A stretch of 64,000 nucleotides of DNA from Neotamlana sedimentorum. GTDB lineage: Bacteria > Bacteroidota > Bacteroidia > Flavobacteriales > Flavobacteriaceae. Position numbers and translations under genes: made by a program. This document shows, piece by piece, positions 10,444 to 19,345 of this stretch (within the stretch, counting starts at the first letter, position 1; every line of letters begins with the position of its first letter). The stretch spans positions 124,001 through 188,000 of the forward strand of contig NZ_JTDW01000005.1 in assembly GCF_000943565.1 (NCBI RefSeq). Direction: 5' to 3'. A model generated the notes under the pieces. That model made no database searches. It saw only the letters and a list, made by a program, of their open reading frames with translations, and was not told the DNA's origin.

Positions 10444-11004
10444 TTAAGCAGATAATGAAATATCTACTGGTACTGGGTTTAGTATGGTGTTATAGATTGG
10501 TGATTTTTTTGCTAATTCTAATAAGGTCTCTTTCTCTTCTGAAGTTAAATCTCCTTCTACATCAATCGCTATTTTAATTTGCTCGTATTCTTTAAGAATG
10601 CAGGAATCAAGACCTAAAAACCCGTTAAGGTTTATATCGCCTTCTACATTTACTGTAACCTCATCTACTTGAATACCGTTTGCAGATGCTAATAACATCA
10701 TAGACGTTGTAATACAACCAGCTAATGTGTGAAGTAGAAATTCTGGTGGACTTGGTGCAACATCTGTACCGTTTAAAACAACTGGCATATCTGTACTACA
10801 TTTAAAAGGTGTAGCTCTTGTGTTATCTTCTTGACAAGCTCCATAAAACCCCTGGATATGACTTGTATTTCTTGGGCCAGATTCCCATTGATTCACTGCT
10901 TTGAATTTAAATTCTGCAATTTTTGGATTCCCTTTTAGGGCTGTTACTGTGTTTTCTATGGCTTCTAAATCGAAACCGTTTAATACTTTGTTTACTGTGT
11001 TCAT
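10444..11004 (-). CDS. OsmC-family protein (paralogue 1)
   Basis: OsmC/Ohr-fold protein of 186 residues, related to thiol-dependent hydroperoxide reductases. NTSHIQGFYGACQEDNTR and PSPPEFLLHTLAGCITTSMM are family blocks; the latter carries the first conserved Cys. The second catalytic Cys of classical OsmC is Ser here (LAKKSPIYNTILNPVPV), so peroxidase activity by the usual disulfide is doubtful. Close paralogue at 28661-29215. It lies between nitronate monooxygenase (13 bp upstream) and metY in one operon. Confidence 0.85.
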   Translation of the reverse strand: MNTVNKVLNGFDLEAIENTVTALKGNPKIAEFKFKAVNQWESGPRNTSHIQGFYGACQEDNTRATPFKCSTDMPVVLNGTDVAPSPPEFLLHTLAGCITTSMMLLASANGIQVDEVTVNVEGDINLNGFLGLDSCILKEYEQIKIAIDVEGDLTSEEKETLLELAKKSPIYNTILNPVPVDISLSA

Positions 11005-11016
11005 TATTTTATGCTT

Positions 11017-12141
11017 TTATTTATTTAGGAATTCTTTCCAAATTCGTTCTATTAATTCAGCTACTGTAGGGATATCATGTATATCACTAACACCGTTCCC
11101 TGCATAGTTAGCCAGGGCTTCAATATTACCTTCAAATTGTGCTTGAGGTACGCTAATGCTATAACGTTGAATGCTTGCATCTTGACCATTTGTAGCAACG
11201 ATATCTATTTCTCCTGGTCTGTTTCCAGATATTGGACATCCAACAGATTCCCACATATTAAAAGTTGAATTACGTAAAATTCGATGCGTCGTGTTATTCC
11301 AACCTTTATTCATACAGGTTGTAAAAACGGTGTCTTCGGCTTTAGCATTTATCAATGATTCTTTATATATATCATGACCTCGACTCTCAATGGTAGCCAC
11401 AAATCTTGTCCCCATAACAACTCCTGCTGCTCCCATTTGTAAATATTCTCGCATCTTATGTCCAGTTGCGATTCCACCTGAAGCCACTACCGGCACATTT
11501 CCAGCTATTTTTAATACACGCTCTAATGCTTGAGTTAGTGGTCGTGATGCATGTACATGCCCTCCAGCTTCTGTACCTTGGCAAACCAAATAATCCGCTC
11601 CTAAATCTATTGCTGATTTTGCACTCGCTTCACTAGTGACCTGAATACCTAAAACTACTTTTGCTGCTTTCATTTTAGATACCATTTCTTTTGTAGGCAT
11701 TCCCCAAGAAAACTGTATAATAGACACACCGCTTTCTATAGCAACATCAAAAGCTTTGGGTTCAAAATTCAATACGAAATTTGCAAAAAATGCGTTTTTA
11801 GTTTTCGTTTTGACTTCTTTTATTTGTTTAATAGCTTCTTCAGGATCTGACCAGCTTAATGGCAATGCTCCCAAACAGCCAGTATTAGCAACTGAAGCGC
11901 TAAACGAACTATTAATAGTACCTCCTGTTGGTGCTTGAATTATAGGGTATTTTATATCTAACAACTTGGTTAGTTTTTTTGTTGTTTCAGAAGGATAATA
12001 GAATTTTGTTTGTTCCTTATTAGTTGTTTTAGACATGACTGATGATTGTCCAAAACTACTACCTGTAATTGTAGTCGCTGCAATAGATGCGAGTGTTCCT
12101 TTGTGGATAAAATTACGTCGAGAAAAGTTTGTTGCTTCCAT
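11017..12141 (-). CDS. Nitronate monooxygenase-like FMN protein with Tat-type signal
   Basis: Member of the nitronate monooxygenase/2-nitropropane dioxygenase family, FMN TIM-barrel enzymes that oxidise alkyl nitronates. The catalytic core starts near residue 57 with LLDIKYPIIQAPTGG. It contains LVCQGTEAGGHVHASR, with the active-site His, and VPVVASGGIATGHKMREYL. Unusually, the first 35 residues look like a twin-arginine signal (SRRNFIHKG followed by an Ala/Thr-rich hydrophobic stretch), suggesting export of the folded FMN enzyme. First gene of the operon with osmC and metY, preceded by an AraC-type operator. Confidence 0.82.
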   Translation of the reverse strand: MEATNFSRRNFIHKGTLASIAATTITGSSFGQSSVMSKTTNKEQTKFYYPSETTKKLTKLLDIKYPIIQAPTGGTINSSFSASVANTGCLGALPLSWSDPEEAIKQIKEVKTKTKNAFFANFVLNFEPKAFDVAIESGVSIIQFSWGMPTKEMVSKMKAAKVVLGIQVTSEASAKSAIDLGADYLVCQGTEAGGHVHASRPLTQALERVLKIAGNVPVVASGGIATGHKMREYLQMGAAGVVMGTRFVATIESRGHDIYKESLINAKAEDTVFTTCMNKGWNNTTHRILRNSTFNMWESVGCPISGNRPGEIDIVATNGQDASIQRYSISVPQAQFEGNIEALANYAGNGVSDIHDIPTVAELIERIWKEFLNK

Positions 12142-12191
12142 AAAAATGATTCATTTAGTTGTTCAATCTGTTTTATCAAACATTTATATTA

Positions 12192-12256
12192 CAAATGTAT
12201 TGTGAATCATTCCGTTAGGATGGTGCAATAAGTTCTATGAATGGTATATTTGGTTC
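12192..12256 (-). promoter_or_regulatory. AraC-type operator and promoter of the nitronate monooxygenase operon
   Basis: On the minus strand a -7 box TACATTTG (plus-strand 12192-12199) is preceded by two half-sites. Read on the plus strand these are GTTC at 12232 (40 bp from the box edge) and GTTC at 12253 (21 bp further). No TTG -33 element is found at normal spacing, as expected for an activator-dependent promoter. The centre is ATGGTATA, as at the 17.2 kb site. The start codon is about 50 bp downstream. Confidence 0.65.
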
Positions 12257-12330
12257 AACCAAAGATGAACTTAAGAAACGTCATAGCGTTTAAAATATAA
12301 CGAAGGGAATAAAGAAAAAGTTAATGGATA

Positions 12331-13200
12331 TTATGAAGCTACCTTATTTCTGTATGCTAGCGGTGTGATTTTTTCGTGTTTTTTAAACACCTTGATAAAA
12401 TGTGAAGGATCTTCGAAACCACAATCGTAAGCAATTTCATTAATGGTCTTATCTGTTGTTTTTAGAAATTGTGTTGCCAGTTCTATCTTTTTATTAGTAA
12501 TCCAACGCCCAGGACTTTCATTAAAAACAGATTTAAAACTTCTTTTAAAAGTACTTAAACTCATGTTTGCCAAAGTAGCATATTCTTCCAATTTCAAGTT
12601 ATAAGGATAATTATCCATTATTATATCCTTAAGTTGTACGCTATTTGAAGCTTGTAAGCTACAGAAATAGGATGCTATCTCTTGGTTTTTATTAGATGTA
12701 AAGATATTAAGCAATAATTCTTCAAATTTTAATCGTATAACATTAGGGTTTGGATTATTATTTGCTTCAAAATACACTTCTAATGATTTCATGTAAGACA
12801 CTAAAAAGTCATCTACATGTATTCTTAAAACACCGTCTGAATCTAAATGTTCACAATCATTTTTAAATGAAATGGTGTCACTAAATTTAAGCATGAACTT
12901 TTTTATAAATTCATCTGGCATAAAAATCATAAGAGCGCAGTAATCTTCACTATGAAATTGGTGTGCTATATGAGCCCCTTTTTTTACAAATAAGGCATCT
13001 CCTGCTTTTACCATATATTCACCACGATGTGTTTTCCACATTTTTTTACCATTGGTAACAAATACAAAGTAATTGGCATCTGACCACATGCCAAAACGAA
13101 TCTCTTCAATCATACATTTAAACTCAACAAACAGTAATTCGTCAACTGTGAATTTTTTAAATAATTCACACTCTCTTATATATGTAAAAACATTTGTCAT
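12331..13200 (-). CDS. AraC-family transcriptional regulator (paralogue 1)
   Basis: Regulator of 289 residues with an N-terminal cupin-like sensor (about 1-180; GKKMWKTHRGEYMVKAGDALFVKKG) and a C-terminal double helix-turn-helix (about 185-285). The latter contains SLSTFKRSFKSVFNESPGRW and EIAYDCGFEDPSHFIKVFKK. Same length and layout as the two regulators at 31.5-33.3 kb, but its DNA-binding domain is more diverged. It lies just upstream of the nitronate monooxygenase operon and is the best candidate for binding the 12.2, 15.1 and 17.2 kb operators, which form one subtype. That assignment is inference. Confidence 0.88.
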   Translation of the reverse strand: MTNVFTYIRECELFKKFTVDELLFVEFKCMIEEIRFGMWSDANYFVFVTNGKKMWKTHRGEYMVKAGDALFVKKGAHIAHQFHSEDYCALMIFMPDEFIKKFMLKFSDTISFKNDCEHLDSDGVLRIHVDDFLVSYMKSLEVYFEANNNPNPNVIRLKFEELLLNIFTSNKNQEIASYFCSLQASNSVQLKDIIMDNYPYNLKLEEYATLANMSLSTFKRSFKSVFNESPGRWITNKKIELATQFLKTTDKTINEIAYDCGFEDPSHFIKVFKKHEKITPLAYRNKVAS

Positions 13201-13228
13201 AAATCTTAAACGTATTTAAGGTCTAGCA

Positions 13229-13236
13229 CAAATGTA
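13229..13236 (-). promoter_or_regulatory. Possible -7 box of the araC-like gene
   Basis: TACATTTG on the minus strand fits the Bacteroidota -7 consensus TAnnTTTG and lies 29 bp before the start codon at 13200. No convincing -33 TTG at the usual spacing is seen. Confidence 0.35.
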
Positions 13237-13321
13237 TATAAAATCTATCAAAAAAAATTATAGCCAATACCAAAAAGTAAAGGCTATAATTTATTATTAT
13301 GAGGTACTCTTTATTTTTATG

Positions 13322-14086
13322 CTACAAACACCCTTCACTATAACTAGCTTGGGCATCTTTAAATTGAAACCAAAATGTATTACTATACGTTTCATTATCT
13401 ACTTCTATACAATCCAAATTTGGATTGGATGTTGCTAAAAATCCAGTAAAATTTGCATTATTCCCATTTTTGACACATAAGGAATTTAATTGATTATTGG
13501 CAGCGTTAATATAAGTTAATGCACTATTGTCTGATAGATTTAGAATATATAGACTATTATTACTTACATCTATCTGCTCTAATAAAAGGTTATTCTCTGT
13601 ATCGATGGATTCTATATTATTGCTTCTACAAAAAAGGGTTTCTAAATTTGTATTATTTTGAATATTTAAAGTTGCTAGCAGATTATCGTCACATTTAAAA
13701 TTAATTAAATCTATATTATGACTGATATCAATACTCTCTAAATTATTACCAGAACAATATAACGTTGTTAAGTTTATAAAAGCCTCTATACCTTGCAGAC
13801 TGTTAATATCTTTATTGCTAACGTCTAAAGTTGTTAGAGCTTCGGCATCCGCTTTAAGAATACTTCCGTTTATACCATTGGTATCATACCCTAGATTTGA
13901 AAGCACTAATTCAAAATTAGCATCTGGAATGGCTACAGTTTCGGGTTCTTGACTATCTTGACTGTCATCACTACTACAACTTATAAATGTAAAAAGGGTT
14001 AAAACCATGCAAGCTATACCTATAAGGTAAAGGGTTCCCAAACTTAACTGTTGAATTTTGTTGTGTTTTTTAATTGCTTTTTTCAT
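13322..14086 (-). CDS. LRR lipoprotein (IPDANFE-type module)
   Basis: Predicted surface or periplasmic lipoprotein of 254 residues. Signal peptide with lipobox FTFISC followed by SSDD, a Bacteroidota surface-export-like start. One LRR module follows: the cap TVAIPDANFELVLSNLGYD, then about six 21-22-residue repeats of the type LxxLxVSNNxLxxL, ending with NPNLDCIEVDNETYSNTFW. The same module occurs twice in the 15246-17117 protein. Unlike that protein it has no T9SS sorting domain. A ligand or partner cannot be read from the sequence. Confidence 0.75.
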   Translation of the reverse strand: MKKAIKKHNKIQQLSLGTLYLIGIACMVLTLFTFISCSSDDSQDSQEPETVAIPDANFELVLSNLGYDTNGINGSILKADAEALTTLDVSNKDINSLQGIEAFINLTTLYCSGNNLESIDISHNIDLINFKCDDNLLATLNIQNNTNLETLFCRSNNIESIDTENNLLLEQIDVSNNSLYILNLSDNSALTYINAANNQLNSLCVKNGNNANFTGFLATSNPNLDCIEVDNETYSNTFWFQFKDAQASYSEGCL

Positions 14087-14121
14087 TGTATTATTATTTA
14101 ATATTAATTTGTGTTTATAAT

Positions 14122-14487
14122 TTAGATGCCTAACACATCTTTTTTAGTTCTTAATGCGACTTCTACAACTTCTTGAATAAGGTTTTGTGGTACATTTAAT
14201 TCATGTAGTGTTTCTATTAAATGCCCAGCTACAGCATTAAAATGATCTTCAGTAAGATTCATGTGTGCATGTGCTTCTCGCATTGATTTACCTGTATAGT
14301 TTAATGGCGCACCAAACGCATAAGCTAAAAATGCTTTTTGCTTTCCTCTTTGTGACTTCATACTTACATTGTCAAAAAAGTGGCTTATGGTTTTATCTTC
14401 TAATACTTTTTTATAGAAAATATCTACTGCTGCATCTACGGCATTAATACCTCCAATTTTTTCATAAAGTGTTTGATCTTGGGTCAT
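14122..14487 (-). CDS. Truncated haemoglobin, group I type
   Basis: Small haem protein of 121 residues with the 2-over-2 globin fold, typically binding O2 or NO and acting in NO or peroxide defence. It starts TLYEKIGGINAVDAAVDIFY, the family N-terminus. It contains GAPLNYTGKSMREAHAHMNLT with the proximal His at 73 or 75, then EDHFNAVAGHL. Gene spacing of 35 bp to the LRR lipoprotein downstream suggests co-transcription. The neighbourhood of redox and nitro-compound enzymes fits a nitrosative stress role. Confidence 0.88.
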   Translation of the reverse strand: MTQDQTLYEKIGGINAVDAAVDIFYKKVLEDKTISHFFDNVSMKSQRGKQKAFLAYAFGAPLNYTGKSMREAHAHMNLTEDHFNAVAGHLIETLHELNVPQNLIQEVVEVALRTKKDVLGI

Positions 14488-14667
14488 TTTATTTTTTGTT
14501 TTTGGGCATAGCGATTCTTGTCATGGACATTTATTGCTAGCCAGATTATAGTATTGATTAGTGTTTTTTAAAGGAATTTATTTAATAACAGTTACTACTT
14601 ATATTGCTTTGTTATTTATTTGAATTTGCAAATTTTAAATATTTGTTTTTAGTGTACATTAGTATGT

Positions 14668-15012
14668 TCATTCTGCTGAAATTAACATTCTTTTAAAGCT
14701 CATGAATATGTTTTTCTTTACATTATCGAACTTTTCTCCTGAAAGAAACAACTCTTTTATTTCTTGAAATAAGGCCTGTAATTGATCTTTTGAATAGCCT
14801 TGTTCTTCTATAGCCATACATATTTTTTGAATGCTTTGATAATCATTATCTTTATCAAACTCGTTTGAGACTGCTTGTAACTCATCCTTACCAACATGAT
14901 GCTTAAGTATGTTTATGTCTTGGCTTACCTCTCTATAATTTGAATTTGCGCAAAAGAGTAATACATATGCTTTAAATTCTCCTTCTGTCCATTTTTTTGC
15001 ATCTATTTTCAT
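14668..15012 (-). CDS. Conserved small protein, 114 aa (paralogue of 30902-31249)
   Basis: I do not recognise a named family. It is a soluble, helical, charged protein with no signal peptide. It shares with the 115-aa protein at 30902-31249 the overall length and a block EFDKDNDYQSIQKICMAIEE (NEFNEDNDYQSIQKIRMALE in the paralogue), plus YSKDQLQALFQEIKELF. The helical pattern resembles TerB-like or other all-alpha stress proteins, but this is a guess. Both copies sit behind the same type of operator, so they are likely regulon members with a shared role. Confidence 0.7.
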   Translation of the reverse strand: MKIDAKKWTEGEFKAYVLLFCANSNYREVSQDINILKHHVGKDELQAVSNEFDKDNDYQSIQKICMAIEEQGYSKDQLQALFQEIKELFLSGEKFDNVKKNIFMSFKRMLISAE

Positions 15013-15072
15013 TACTCGATAATTTGCTAATGAGTTATCTTATAAACTGCACTTAATTAATTGTTTATGTAG

Positions 15073-15137
15073 CAAATTTATCTGAAAGCCCTGACATAAA
15101 ATGGTTGTAAAAGTTCTATAAATAGTATAATAAGCTC
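15073..15137 (-). promoter_or_regulatory. AraC-type operator and promoter of the 114-aa gene
   Basis: Minus-strand -7 box TAAATTTG (plus 15073-15080). Plus-strand half-sites are GTTC at 15113 (40 bp from the box edge) and GCTC at 15134 (21 bp further). The core AAGTTCTATAAATAGTATAA is nearly the same as at 12.2 and 17.2 kb. The gene start is 60 bp downstream. Confidence 0.65.
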
Positions 15138-15159
15138 AACATAATTTGATGCTTTTGAA

Positions 15160-15194
15160 CAAAAAGAAAGCCATCATTTTTATAATGACTTTCC
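15160..15194 (-). terminator. Bulged hairpin after the LRR-T9SS gene
   Basis: On the minus strand the arms gaaagtcatt and aatgatggctttc pair with a 3-nt bulge, followed by a T-run. It lies about 50 bp past the stop at 15246, so it could end that transcript just before the 15.1 kb operator. Confidence 0.4.
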
Positions 15195-15245
15195 GAACTA
15201 TTAACCACTCTTCATATAGAAGGAAACCTAACAACCTTTGTAGTG

Positions 15246-17117
15246 CTATTGTATTACTAACTTCTTAACTGTACTGCCTGCTTGATTGGATATATTTATA
15301 AAGTATATACCTGCTGTGGTGTTAGCTAAATTGATGGTTTCATTATTACTAACCGTTTTACTTAAAATTAATCTACTGTTTATGTCGTAAACCTTGACTT
15401 TAGAATCTTGCTGTAAACCGTTAATAGAGAATTGACCCGAAGATGGATTAGGAAACAGTTTTACATTATCTAATACAGATACTTCCTCTATAGATAATGT
15501 CCCGTCACAATCTTCACTAAAACTAGTTTGTGCATCTATACCGCTGGACCAATTTGTATTACTATACGCAAGATTATCTACTTCAATACATAAAAGGTTT
15601 GGATTGTTAAGCGCACCAAATAATGTAACATTTTCGTTATTCCCATTCTTTACATTTAAGCTTTCTAGTTGGTTATCGTCACAAAGTATAGATCTTAAAA
15701 CTGGGTTATTGCTTAAATCTAAACCATTAATTTGGTTAGAAAAACAATTTAAAATTTCTAGAGCTGTGTTATTAGTTACATCTAAAGAAGTTAATTGATT
15801 CGTACGGCAGTTGAGTTGTACTAATGATAAATTATTACTGACATCTAAACTTATAAGGTTGTTTTCTTGACATCTTAAATCTGTTAGATTAACAAATCCT
15901 TCAATACCTTGTAAACTATTAATATTTTTATTGCTAACATCTAGATATGTTACCATTGCTGCTTCACCTTCTAAAATGTCTCCTGTAAGACCGTTGAGGT
16001 CATAGCCTAAATCTATAAGAGCTTGTTCAAAATTTGCGTCTGGAATGGCAATAGTAGGACAAGATTCACTGAAACTGGTTTGCGCATCGATACTACTGGA
16101 CCAATTTGAATTACTGTAAGCTTCATCATCTACTTCAACGCATAGTAAGTTTGGATTAGACTGTGTGGAAAACTTATTTGATGCAATATTTGTGTTGTTT
16201 CCGTTTTTAAGATTTACACTTACCAGTTGATTATTTGAAGCTCTAAATTCAGTTAACATGCTATTATTACTGGCATCTATGGTTGTTAGGTTGTTTAAAG
16301 CTAAACCTAAAACTTTCAACTGAATATTATTACTTATATCAATACTGCTTATATTATTATTAGTTGAAGTAAAGGTCTCTAGTAAGGTATTAGAGCTTAT
16401 ATCTATACTGTTAAAATTGTTGTTATTTATACGAAGGTTTTTTAATAAAGTATTGTTAGCAAGGTTTAAAGTGGTTAAGTGATTATCTTTTAAATACAAA
16501 TACTCTAATAACCCATTATTACTTACATCAAGGCTACTTAAATCATTGTCATCTAGATAAAGTGTGTTTAACAAACTATTATTGGTTACGTTAATTGTTG
16601 TTAAATCGTTATGAACAGCTACTAAATATTCTAGGTCCAAATTATTGCTAAAATCCAAACTTGTTATGCTATTAAAAGGACAAGAAATTGTAGTTAGAGC
16701 TGTATTGGCGCTTACATCTAGATTGGTTAATAAATTATTGGAACAATGCAATTGTTCTAAACTTGTATTATTCTGAAGATTTAAAACTGTAATTTGATTA
16801 TCTGTACATTGAAGCGCTACTAAATTTAAATTACTGCTTAAATCTATACTCGATAAATTATTGCCATTACAATTAAGACTTGTTAAGTTTTCAAAAGCTT
16901 CTATACCCTGTAAACTACTAATGTTTTTATTGTTAAGGTTAAGTAAACTTGTTCCAAGTGCATTTGCTACTAAAATATTGCCATTTAATCCATTGGTGTC
17001 AAAACCTAAATCTATGAGTGCTTGTTCAAAGTTTGGGTCTGGAATATCGACTGTTTGTGACATTGAAACCTGTATTGTGAAAAATAATACAAGTGAAAAG
17101 AGTAGGTTTGTTTTCAT
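15246..17117 (-). CDS. Two-module LRR protein secreted by T9SS
   Basis: Predicted cell-surface protein of 623 residues. Signal peptide at about 1-20, then two LRR modules. Module 1 (about 22-355) opens IPDPNFEQALIDLGFD and holds about twelve LRRs. Module 2 (about 357-535) opens IPDANFEQALIDLGYD. Each ends with a block like LLCIEVDxxxYSNxxWSS. The C-terminal 75 residues (VKLFPNPSSGQFSINGL to STVKKLVIQ) are a type A T9SS sorting domain (Por_Secre_tail). It is preceded by an AraC-type operator. Likely adhesin or binding protein. Confidence 0.85.
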   Translation of the reverse strand: MKTNLLFSLVLFFTIQVSMSQTVDIPDPNFEQALIDLGFDTNGLNGNILVANALGTSLLNLNNKNISSLQGIEAFENLTSLNCNGNNLSSIDLSSNLNLVALQCTDNQITVLNLQNNTSLEQLHCSNNLLTNLDVSANTALTTISCPFNSITSLDFSNNLDLEYLVAVHNDLTTINVTNNSLLNTLYLDDNDLSSLDVSNNGLLEYLYLKDNHLTTLNLANNTLLKNLRINNNNFNSIDISSNTLLETFTSTNNNISSIDISNNIQLKVLGLALNNLTTIDASNNSMLTEFRASNNQLVSVNLKNGNNTNIASNKFSTQSNPNLLCVEVDDEAYSNSNWSSSIDAQTSFSESCPTIAIPDANFEQALIDLGYDLNGLTGDILEGEAAMVTYLDVSNKNINSLQGIEGFVNLTDLRCQENNLISLDVSNNLSLVQLNCRTNQLTSLDVTNNTALEILNCFSNQINGLDLSNNPVLRSILCDDNQLESLNVKNGNNENVTLFGALNNPNLLCIEVDNLAYSNTNWSSGIDAQTSFSEDCDGTLSIEEVSVLDNVKLFPNPSSGQFSINGLQQDSKVKVYDINSRLILSKTVSNNETINLANTTAGIYFINISNQAGSTVKKLVIQ

Positions 17118-17184
17118 AATTTTAAAATTTTAATGTTTGATTTTATTTTTAAACTTTAGCTGTATTGCCAAGTATTTACTAGGA

Positions 17185-17249
17185 CAAAATTAATTTGAAT
17201 AAGGCTTATTGGACGGTGTAAGAAGCTCTATAAATGGTATAATTGGGTC
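17185..17249 (-). promoter_or_regulatory. AraC-type operator and promoter of the LRR-T9SS gene
   Basis: Minus-strand -7 box TAATTTTG (plus 17185-17192). Plus-strand half-sites are GCTC at 17225 (40 bp from the box edge) and GGTC at 17246 (21 bp further), a weaker match than the other sites. The core CTCTATAAATGGTATAATTG matches the 12.2 and 15.1 kb sites. The start codon is about 68 bp downstream. Confidence 0.6.
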
Positions 17250-17384
17250 ATAATAAAAAGTGAGCCCAATACATTTCTTTATAAAGTTCTAAAAGATGAT
17301 ACTGTTTTTTTTAAGAAGGAAACTTAACATCTTAAATTTTCTAAAGACATTTCCAACTCGATAGATTTATATTTATTAGGCCGT

Positions 17385-17692
17385 GTTTCAATTTCGGAGT
17401 CTAGTAAAAGAAGTTATTTGAACATCATTAGGGCATTGATCCAAAAACGAGGTATATCCGCAAAATAGTTCATTTTCAAAAAAGAAATTAATTATCTCAC
17501 CTGTCATATAACTTCTAATAGTCATTTCAACAATACCATTATTTATAAAGTAAATAGTATCTACAATCTGTTTATAATTTGTTTAAATCATTCCTTTTTT
17601 TTACATGAATTTTTCTACTGAAAAAGGAAGTTCTTCTTAAGTAAAAGAAGTGTTTAATATCAAATTGTAGAATTCTAAAAAAGACATAACAA
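17385..17692 (-). pseudogene. Relic of a Crp/Fnr-family regulator
   Basis: Translation of the minus strand gives a decayed N-terminal cyclic-nucleotide-binding domain parallel to the intact regulator at 23555-24121. The blocks FLEFYNLILNTS, ELPFSVEK, DTIYFINNGIVEMTIRSYMT and NFFFENELFCGYTSFL are recognisable but interrupted by at least three stop codons. No helix-turn-helix part is left. It fills the otherwise gene-free 17.3-17.8 kb stretch. Confidence 0.65.
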
Positions 17693-17818
17693 AATAGATA
17701 TGTTATTAATGTAAGTTCAGAACACAAAAAATAATTGATTTTAAAATGAAGTTGAAATCATACAATTGACTACCAGAAGTAACACCATTAATATTAATAA
17801 AGTATTTTAATTAGTTTT

Positions 17819-18463
17819 TTATGTCTTTCGTTTTTTCACAAGGAGTATGATGTGTGATTCTGTTGATTTATTAGATTTTACAGACTTCTCAAATTGTTCA
17901 ATTACTGATAAGTTATTTGTTTCTAACTCTTTACAAATTATTTCTAACTCATGGTAATAGAAATACATTCGATTTCCAAAACTGTCAGATATATAACCCG
18001 AACCAGTATATATACCAACTACAAAACTTAAATACAGAATACCTCCTTCAACTAATAATTTTTCTATGCTTGAAAATAATTGATTGCAATCTATATATGA
18101 TAAATATGGAATTGTAAATCCACAAATAATAGCATCATATTTAGTTTTTAAAACCCTTATTTCTCTACAATCCAACACTTTAAATTTTGCTTTCGGGCAA
18201 TTCTTTTTTGCTAGATTGATCATAGCTATCGAAACATCTGTTGCTAAAATGTTAAAAGATGGGTTTAATTTCAGGATATTTCTAGTTATGTTTCCTGGCC
18301 CACAACCAATTTCTAGAATAGACGCATTATGTTTGCCGATTATATTATAAAACTTTTTATAAGTATCATCATATAACTCATTATCAATGAATTTATCTTC
18401 ATAGCGCTGTGCAACTTTACTCCATGACTTAAATGTTTCGATATACTTATTTTCGGATGACAT
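17819..18463 (-). CDS. Class I SAM-dependent methyltransferase
   Basis: Soluble 214-residue methyltransferase. The SAM-binding motif I is ILEIGCGPGNITRNIL (about residues 46-61), followed by NILATDVSIAMINLAKK and KFKVLDCREI, then the motif IICGFTIPYLSY. The acceptor is not evident; related proteins methylate small molecules. It stands alone between two pseudogene-bearing gaps, so context gives no hint. Confidence 0.8.
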   Translation of the reverse strand: MSSENKYIETFKSWSKVAQRYEDKFIDNELYDDTYKKFYNIIGKHNASILEIGCGPGNITRNILKLNPSFNILATDVSIAMINLAKKNCPKAKFKVLDCREIRVLKTKYDAIICGFTIPYLSYIDCNQLFSSIEKLLVEGGILYLSFVVGIYTGSGYISDSFGNRMYFYYHELEIICKELETNNLSVIEQFEKSVKSNKSTESHIILLVKKRKT

Positions 18464-18559
18464 ATGCTCCTTTTATTCATTTTTAAAATTCTACTTCACA
18501 ACAGCTCCAAGTCGTTTTTTGCCAGATTAATCAATGATTGCTTTTGATTTTTTAACTAA

Positions 18560-18801
18560 AAAACACAAACAATGTCTATTTTAACTACTTCAGTATTTTT
18601 TTCATTTTGTAGTTCATAAACTGGGCATCTTGTCTAACTACGGTTTTCTCTTTTTTTATTTTCAATACTAGAGCACCACACTTTTATTTGTTCAGTATTG
18701 TAGTCTGCAGCACATACTGAATAAATTGCGTTGACAAATAAGCGTTGCATTTCAGTAATGTTAGCAGCAGTAGCTTTTTCTATACATAATTCTTTATTCA
18801 T
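18560..18801 (-). pseudogene. Relic of a GNAT acetyltransferase N-terminus
   Basis: From an ATG at 18801 the minus strand reads MNKELCIEKATAANITEMQR, then NAIYSVCAADYNTEQIKVWC and ENKKRENR before a stop, then CPVYELQNE. This matches the opening of GNAT N-acetyltransferases (IRKATxxDIxEIxxLF, then the DYxxEQIxxWxSxIENKxRW block). The acetyl-CoA binding motif and the rest of the gene are missing. Confidence 0.55.
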
Positions 18802-18841
18802 GATTTATTGATATTTCCTTTTTACTTTGGTTATATTTTAA

Positions 18842-19345
18842 TCAATGTTTTTTGTTTTTATAATAGAATTTTGATGCAATATAAATAACCCTTTCTACTT
18901 CAGCATAAGTAACCCCATCTTTATCTGTTAGATTTACTTTTAAACAATAGTCTTTTTCATTATATTTATTTATATCATTCTCAATTTGTTTCAAGAATTC
19001 ATTAGTTATAATGAAGTTTGCAAATACTGTTTTAGTAACAGGACGTTTAAATTGTATTGAGCCAGCTTTATCCCAAACCACGTAATTATTTCCTAAAATT
19101 GTTATAAGTTGCATCATATAAATAGGATCTGTTGCTGCAAACATTGAACCACCAAACATCGTCCCAATATAATTCTTGTTTTTATAAGTTAATGGAATTT
19201 TTATTTTGATAGTTTGTAAATCGTCTGATACAAAACAAACACGACCTGAACTCCTCCTATAAGGGATATTTAGGTTAAAACCCGTTTTTAAAATAGTATT
19301 ACTTTTAAAAATCTTTTGCAATACTTTTAACATTGTTTTATTCAT
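18842..19345 (-). CDS. DUF4442 (hotdog thioesterase-like) protein
   Basis: Protein of 167 residues resembling the DUF4442 hotdog-fold family, related to acyl-CoA thioesterases. NYIGTMFGGSMFAATDPIYMMQLITILG is the conserved helix region and VWDKAGSIQFKRPVTKTVFANF the following strand block. Catalysis is not demonstrated for the family. It overlaps the upstream membrane-protein gene by 4 bp, so they are translationally coupled. Confidence 0.75.
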   Translation of the reverse strand: MNKTMLKVLQKIFKSNTILKTGFNLNIPYRRSSGRVCFVSDDLQTIKIKIPLTYKNKNYIGTMFGGSMFAATDPIYMMQLITILGNNYVVWDKAGSIQFKRPVTKTVFANFIITNEFLKQIENDINKYNEKDYCLKVNLTDKDGVTYAEVERVIYIASKFYYKNKKH

